Shown here piece by piece: positions 59,811 to 64,000 of a DNA stretch of 64,000 bases. Under the pieces are notes generated by a model. That model was not told the DNA's origin and did no database searches. It saw nothing but the letters and a program-made list of their open reading frames with translations. Source of the DNA: Geodermatophilus ruber (lineage in GTDB: Bacteria > Actinomycetota > Actinomycetes > Mycobacteriales > Geodermatophilaceae); assembly GCF_900114385.1 (NCBI RefSeq), contig NZ_FOSW01000001.1, positions 1-64,000 on the forward strand, in the 5' to 3' direction. Position 1 is the stretch's first letter; each line of letters starts with the position of its first letter. The position numbers and the translations under genes are program-made.

Positions 59811-60395
59811 TCAGCGGGTGGTGGTCACGACGGGCTGGCCGGCGAACGGGAAGCCCAGCAGGCGGAGGAGCTCGCGACCCTCCTCGTCGTTCGTGGCGGT
59901 GTTGACCAGCGTGATGTCCATGCCCCGGGGACGGTCGATCTTGTCGACGTCGATCTCCCGGAACATCGACTGCTCGGTCAGCCCGAACGTGTAGTTCCCG
60001 TGCCCGTCGAACTGCTTCGGGTTCAGGCCACGGAAGTCACGGATGCGGGGCAGGGCCAACGACAGGAGCCGGTCCAGGAACTCCCACATGCGGTCACCGC
60101 GGAGGGTGACCTTGGCGCCGATCGGCATGCCCTCGCGAAGCTTGAACTGCGCGATGGACTTGCGGGCCCGCACCACGGCCGGCCGCTGACCGGTGATGGC
60201 GGTGAGGTCGCGGACCGCGCCGTCCATCAGCTTGGCGTCACGGGTCGCCTCGCCGACGCCCATGTTGACGACGATCTTCGTCAGCCGCGGGATCTGCATG
60301 ACGTTGCTGTAGTTGAACTCCGCCTGCAGCGCCGGCGCGATCTGCTCGCGGTAGTGGGCGAGCATGCGGGGCAGCTCACGGGTGGGTGCGCTCAT
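59811..60395 (-). CDS. rplE: 50S ribosomal protein L5 (uL5)
   Basis: A 194-residue 5S rRNA-binding protein of the central protuberance. [52 protein letters not shown] and [26 protein letters not shown] are diagnostic. Confidence 0.97.
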   Translation of the reverse strand: MSAPTRELPRMLAHYREQIAPALQAEFNYSNVMQIPRLTKIVVNMGVGEATRDAKLMDGAVRDLTAITGQRPAVVRARKSIAQFKLREGMPIGAKVTLRGDRMWEFLDRLLSLALPRIRDFRGLNPKQFDGHGNYTFGLTEQSMFREIDVDKIDRPRGMDITLVNTATNDEEGRELLRLLGFPFAGQPVVTTTR

Positions 60396-60400
60396 GGCCG

Positions 60401-60739
60401 TCAGAGGTCCTTACCGGTGCGCCGCGACACCCGGATGCTGCGGCCTTCCTCGTCCTTGCGGAAACCGACCCGGGTCGGCGTGCCCTCGGAGTCGATCACC
60501 ATCACGTTGCTCACGTGGATGGGCGCCTCCTGGGTGACGATCCCGCCCGACTGGGCACCGCGCTGGGTGGAGCTGATCCGGGTGTGCTTCTTCACCCGGC
60601 CGACGCCCTCGACCAGGACCTTCTGGAGCTTGGGGTAGGCGGCGATGACGCGGCCCTTGGCGCCCTTGTCCTTGCCCGACAGGACGACGACCGTGTCGCC
60701 CTTCTTGACCTTCAGCTTCGACGGGGTCTTGTCCGCCAT
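60401..60739 (-). CDS. rplX: 50S ribosomal protein L24 (uL24)
   Basis: A 112-residue assembly initiator. ATG 60739 starts [29 protein letters not shown] with the KOW motif. It lies two bases after the rplN stop. Confidence 0.96.
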   Translation of the reverse strand: MADKTPSKLKVKKGDTVVVLSGKDKGAKGRVIAAYPKLQKVLVEGVGRVKKHTRISSTQRGAQSGGIVTQEAPIHVSNVMVIDSEGTPTRVGFRKDEEGRSIRVSRRTGKDL

Positions 60740-60741
60740 GA

Positions 60742-61110
60742 TCACAACACCTCCGGGGCGAGCGAGATGATCCGCATGAACCGCTTGTCGCGCAGCTCCC
60801 GGCCGACGGGGCCGAAGATGCGCGTCCCGCGGGGGTCGCCGCTGTCGCGGATGATGACCGCGGCGTTCTCGTCGAAGCGGATGTAGGACCCGTCGGGACG
60901 ACGGCGCTCCTTCACCGTGCGGACGACGACGGCCTTGACCACGTCACCCCGCTTGACCCCGGCACCGGGCAGCGCGTCCTTCACGGTCGCGACGATGACG
61001 TCGCCGATGCCCGCGTAGCGTCGCCCCGAGCCGCCGAGCACTCGGATGCAGAGGATCTCCTTTGCCCCGGTGTTGTCGGCGACCCGCAGTCGCGACTCCT
61101 GCTGGATCAC
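60742..61110 (-). CDS. rplN: 50S ribosomal protein L14 (uL14)
   Basis: A 122-residue subunit-interface protein. [27 protein letters not shown] and [34 protein letters not shown] are diagnostic. A 194-base gap with strong hairpins separates it from rpsQ upstream. Confidence 0.98.
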   Translation of the reverse strand: MIQQESRLRVADNTGAKEILCIRVLGGSGRRYAGIGDVIVATVKDALPGAGVKRGDVVKAVVVRTVKERRRPDGSYIRFDENAAVIIRDSGDPRGTRIFGPVGRELRDKRFMRIISLAPEVL

Positions 61111-61180
61111 GTTGCTACTCCCAAATCTCAGTGGTGACAGCCGGGCCGGAACGGTGAACCGGCTGTCCGGTACCTACGTG

Positions 61181-61216
61181 CGGACGCACCGGCAGCCTGC
61201 GCCGCCGGTGCGTCCG
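61181..61216 (-). terminator. 13-pair hairpin in the rpsQ-rplN gap
   Basis: 61181-61193 pairs with 61204-61216 around a 10-base loop. The surrounding 194-base gap has three GGTACC-type repeats (near 61170, 61224 and 61269) and no ORF, in a position where these genes are usually nearly adjacent. Confidence 0.65.
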
Positions 61217-61304
61217 AACACGGGTACCGGGATGCGGCGCGCACCCGGAGGGGCGCCGGTCGTCCAGGGTACCTGGTCCTGGGACGGCCCCGGAGGGCCG
61301 CGTC

Positions 61305-61604
61305 CTACTTGGCCTTCTCGACGACCTCGACCAGCCGCCACCGCTTGGTGGCCGACGTGGGCCGGGTCTCCATGATCTGCACGCGGTCACCGATGCCGGC
61401 GACCTCCTGCTCGTCGTGCGCCTTCAGCTTGCTCGTGCGACGGATGACCTTGCCGTAGAGACCGTGCTTCACCCGGTCCTCGACCTCGACCACGATGGTC
61501 TTGTTCATCTTGTCGCTGACCACGAGTCCTTCACGGACCTTGCGGTAACCCCGCCCGGCCAGGCCGGGGCCGGTCGCGGCCTGCGTCTCCTGGGCCTCGC
61601 TCAT
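61305..61604 (-). CDS. rpsQ: 30S ribosomal protein S17 (uS17)
   Basis: A 99-residue OB-fold protein. [39 protein letters not shown] is diagnostic. An N-terminal extension of about 20 residues is usual in actinobacteria. Its stop is followed by the hairpin-rich gap before rplN. Confidence 0.97.
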   Translation of the reverse strand: MSEAQETQAATGPGLAGRGYRKVREGLVVSDKMNKTIVVEVEDRVKHGLYGKVIRRTSKLKAHDEQEVAGIGDRVQIMETRPTSATKRWRLVEVVEKAK

Positions 61605-61834
61605 GCCACACCCTCAGTCGGGGCGACCGAGAGGCCCAGCTCGCGCTCGCGCATGATCGTGTAGATCCGGGCGATGTCGCGGCGGACGGTCTGCAGCCGC
61701 CGGTTGTTGTCCAGCTGGCCGGTGGCCACCTGGAACCGCAGGTTGAACAGTTCTTCCTTGGACTCGCGCAGCCGCGTGGCGAGCTCCTCGGGGGAGAGCT
61801 CACGCAGCTCGGAAGCGGTCAGCCCGGCGGCCAT
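61601..61834 (-). CDS. rpmC: 50S ribosomal protein L29 (uL29)
   Basis: A 77-residue protein at the tunnel exit. ATG 61834 overlaps the rplP stop (TGATG). [37 protein letters not shown] is typical. Its stop overlaps the start of rpsQ (ATGA-type). Confidence 0.96.
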   Translation of the reverse strand: MAAGLTASELRELSPEELATRLRESKEELFNLRFQVATGQLDNNRRLQTVRRDIARIYTIMRERELGLSVAPTEGVA

Positions 61835-62250
61835 CACACCTCTCCTTCACGAGTGATGAAGCGGCACTTCATCGGGAGCTTGTGGATCGCTCGGCGCATG
61901 GCCTCGCGGGCCACCGGCTCGGCGACACCGGAGAGCTCGAACATGATGCGTCCGGGCTTGACGTTGGCGACCCACCACTCGGGCGAGCCCTTACCGGAAC
62001 CCATGCGCGTCTCGGCCGGCTTCTTGGTCAGGGGGCGGTCCGGGTAGATCGAGATCCAGACCTTCCCACCGCGGCGGATGTGACGGGTCATGGCGATACG
62101 AGCGGACTCGATCTGCCGGTTGGTGACGTACGCCGGCTCGAGGGCCTGGATGGCGTACTCACCGAAGTTGATCTCGGTTCCGCCCTTGGCCCGGCCCTTG
62201 CGACTCGGGTGGTGCTGCTTGCGGTGCTTGACGCGCCGTGGGATCAGCAC
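61834..62250 (-). CDS. rplP: 50S ribosomal protein L16 (uL16)
   Basis: A 138-residue protein near the A-site tRNA elbow. GTG 62250 starts [48 protein letters not shown] is diagnostic. Confidence 0.97.
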   Translation of the reverse strand: MLIPRRVKHRKQHHPSRKGRAKGGTEINFGEYAIQALEPAYVTNRQIESARIAMTRHIRRGGKVWISIYPDRPLTKKPAETRMGSGKGSPEWWVANVKPGRIMFELSGVAEPVAREAMRRAIHKLPMKCRFITREGEV

Positions 62251-62253
62251 GTG

Positions 62254-63168
62254 TCAGCCCTCCGTGTTCTGCGCGGCCGTGTTCTCGGCCGCAGCGGTGG
62301 CCTCGGCGCCTGCGGCGTCCGAAACGGTCTGCTCGGTCGCGACCTCACCAGAGGTCGCGGCCACGGTGGAGTCGGCGGGCTCGGCGGCGGGGCCGGTCGA
62401 GGACTCGGCCGCGGCGCGACCGGCCTCGGTCCCGCCGGCGGTCGTGCCCGACGAGCCGGAGCGGCGCTGCGGGCGCTGGGCCCGCTCGCGACGCTGCTGG
62501 CGGGCGGCGAGGGCCTCGAGGGCATCGCGCTCGGCACGCGAGCCGCTGACGTCACCCTTGTAGATCCACACCTTCACGCCGATGCGGCCGAAGGTGGTGC
62601 GGGCCTCGTAGATGCCGTAGTCGATGTTCGCGCGGAGCGTGTGCAGCGGCACACGGCCCTCGCGGTAGAACTCCGACCGGCTCATCTCGGTGCCGCCCAG
62701 GCGACCCGAGCACTGCACCCGGATGCCCTTGACCTGCGGGCTGCGCTGCGCGGACTGCATCGCCTTGCGCATGGCGCGGCGGAAGCTGACCCGGCTGGAG
62801 AGCTGCTCGGCGACGCCCTGGGCGACCAGCTGCGCGTCGGCCTCGGGGTTCTTCACCTCGAGGATGTTCAGCTGCACCTGCTTGCCGGTGAGCTTCTCCA
62901 GCTCGCCCCGGATCCGGTCGGCCTCGGCGCCGCGGCGACCGATGACGATGCCCGGACGGGCGGTGTGGATGTCGACGCGGACCCGGTCACGGGTGCGCTC
63001 GATCTCCACCTTGGAGATGCCGGCCCGCTCCATGCCCTTGGACATGAGCTTGCGGATCGCGACGTCTTCCTTGACGTAGTCCTTGTACAGCTTGTCGGCG
63101 TACCACCGGGACTTGTAGTCGGTGGTGATGCCGAGCCGGAACCCGTGCGGGTTGACCTTCTGACCCAC
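62254..63168 (-). CDS. rpsC: 30S ribosomal protein S3 (uS3) with long Ala/Thr/Glu-rich tail
   Basis: A 304-residue protein of the mRNA entry site. GTG 63168 overlaps the rplV stop (TAGTG). [23 protein letters not shown] and the KH domain [28 protein letters not shown] mark the core. From about residue 220 an Arg/Gln-rich stretch passes into about 60 residues of Ala/Thr/Glu low complexity, longer than the usual 210-275 residues. The tail is probably disordered. Confidence 0.97.
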   Translation of the reverse strand: MGQKVNPHGFRLGITTDYKSRWYADKLYKDYVKEDVAIRKLMSKGMERAGISKVEIERTRDRVRVDIHTARPGIVIGRRGAEADRIRGELEKLTGKQVQLNILEVKNPEADAQLVAQGVAEQLSSRVSFRRAMRKAMQSAQRSPQVKGIRVQCSGRLGGTEMSRSEFYREGRVPLHTLRANIDYGIYEARTTFGRIGVKVWIYKGDVSGSRAERDALEALAARQQRRERAQRPQRRSGSSGTTAGGTEAGRAAAESSTGPAAEPADSTVAATSGEVATEQTVSDAAGAEATAAAENTAAQNTEG

Positions 63169-63635
63169 TAGCGGGTCCCTCCCCTCGTGTTGCTGCTCTG
63201 CTGCTGGGTGGCCGGACCGGACTGGCCGGTGCGGCGACGCGCCTCGCGGGACTTGCCGGCCAGCTCGGCGCTGCCGCCGACCTCGGCGACCTCGACGGTG
63301 ATGTGGCAGGTCCGCTTGTTGATGCGGAAGGCCCGGCCCTGGGCGCGCGGGCGGATCCGCTTGAGCGTGGGCCCCTCGTCGACATACGCGGCGCTCACGA
63401 CCAGGGCGGCCGGGTCCAGCCGCAGGTTGTGCTCGGCGTTGGCGACGGCGCTGGCCACGACCTTCAGGACCGGCTCGCTGGCCGCCTGCGGGGCGTAGCG
63501 CAGCAGCGCCAGCGCCTCGTCGGTGGGCAGGTAGCGGATGAGGTCCACCACCCGGCGTGCCTTCATGGGGGTGACGCGGACGAACCGGGCCGTAGCCCGG
63601 GCCGCCGGCGCCTCCTGTCCCAACTGGGAAGTCAT
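63168..63635 (-). CDS. rplV: 50S ribosomal protein L22 (uL22)
   Basis: A 155-residue tunnel-lining protein. [35 protein letters not shown] and the loop [25 protein letters not shown] are diagnostic. The last 30 residues are a polar extension. Confidence 0.97.
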   Translation of the reverse strand: MTSQLGQEAPAARATARFVRVTPMKARRVVDLIRYLPTDEALALLRYAPQAASEPVLKVVASAVANAEHNLRLDPAALVVSAAYVDEGPTLKRIRPRAQGRAFRINKRTCHITVEVAEVGGSAELAGKSREARRRTGQSGPATQQQSSNTRGGTR

Positions 63636-63655
63636 CGAAATCTCTCTCTACCTGG

Positions 63656-63937
<282 letters not shown>

Positions 63938-63960
63938 GTCTGTCGGACTCCTCTACCCGC

Positions 63961-64000
63961 TCAGCGCTTCTTGTTGGTGCGCCGGCGGCGCACGATCATG
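63961..64000 (-). CDS. rplB: 50S ribosomal protein L2 (uL2), C-terminal end only
   Basis: The last 12 codons read MIVRRRRTNKKR and then a stop, the conserved end of L2. The rest lies beyond the right edge. Position after rpsS fits the S10 operon. Confidence 0.9.
   Translation of the reverse strand, partial: MIVRRRRTNKKR

Overview
This 64 kb window is a very GC-rich actinobacterial chromosome segment dominated by core housekeeping genes. The order DUF5319-guaB-guaB3-guaA, whiB3-groEL1-groES, tsaD-rimI-tsaB-tsaE-alr, acpS, glmS-glmM-rpsI-rplM, truA-rplQ-rpoA-rpsD-rpsK-rpsM-rpmJ-infA-map-adk-secY and the spc/S10 ribosomal cluster is the arrangement known from Mycobacterium and Streptomyces. The BldM-like and WhiB3-like regulators and the overall style suggest a sporoactinomycete relative such as Geodermatophilaceae (Blastococcus, Modestobacter, Geodermatophilus). 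The family is an inference; the phylum is secure.

Layout. 1-2749: minus-strand membrane proteins of unknown role (one cut by the window edge; three chained by GTGA overlaps). 2963-5641: succinyl-CoA ligase (sucD, sucC) and a free-standing B12-binding-like domain. 5678-8856: membrane protein, lipase, M23 peptidase. 8867-12819: a truncated reductase remnant, pcrA helicase, then chorismate mutase behind what looks like an aromatic-amino-acid transcription attenuator, then a PIG-L deacetylase. 12864-16044: a LiaFSR/PspC-type envelope-stress module. 16107-17453: dienelactone hydrolase and a divergent WYL regulator. 17461-22184: GMP synthesis genes. 22280-27717: a LuxR remnant, membrane cyclophilin, BldM-like regulator, WhiB3, GroEL1 with a His-rich tail, and GroES under a CIRCE operator. 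27784-37167: THUMP-like methyltransferase, t6A tRNA genes, uracil-DNA glycosylase, alr, nnr, acpS. 37343-41478: amino-sugar genes and rpsI/rplM. 41629-46701: carbonic anhydrase, molybdenum cofactor genes (moeA, moaC, mogA, fdhD, mobA), an SDR protein. 46702-48650: an inserted hydrolase/small membrane protein/TetR cassette flanked by a decayed partial copy and the intact copy of truA. 48633-64000: truA, then rpoA and ribosomal protein operons, ending inside rplB.

How it works together. Most of the window makes ribosomes, RNA polymerase alpha, the Sec channel, GTP, tRNA t6A and cell-wall precursors. The less ordinary parts are regulatory: an FSFYY-coding leader peptide plus terminator ahead of aroQ, a CIRCE element, a strong hairpin between groES and groEL1, a probable autoregulated TetR cassette with a visible operator, and a family of dispersed hairpin repeats placed directly after stop codons. 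I saw no tRNA or rRNA genes, CRISPR arrays, phage or transposase genes. No complete undescribed defence or biosynthetic system is evident; the best novelty candidates are the aroQ attenuator and the truA-flanked cassette.
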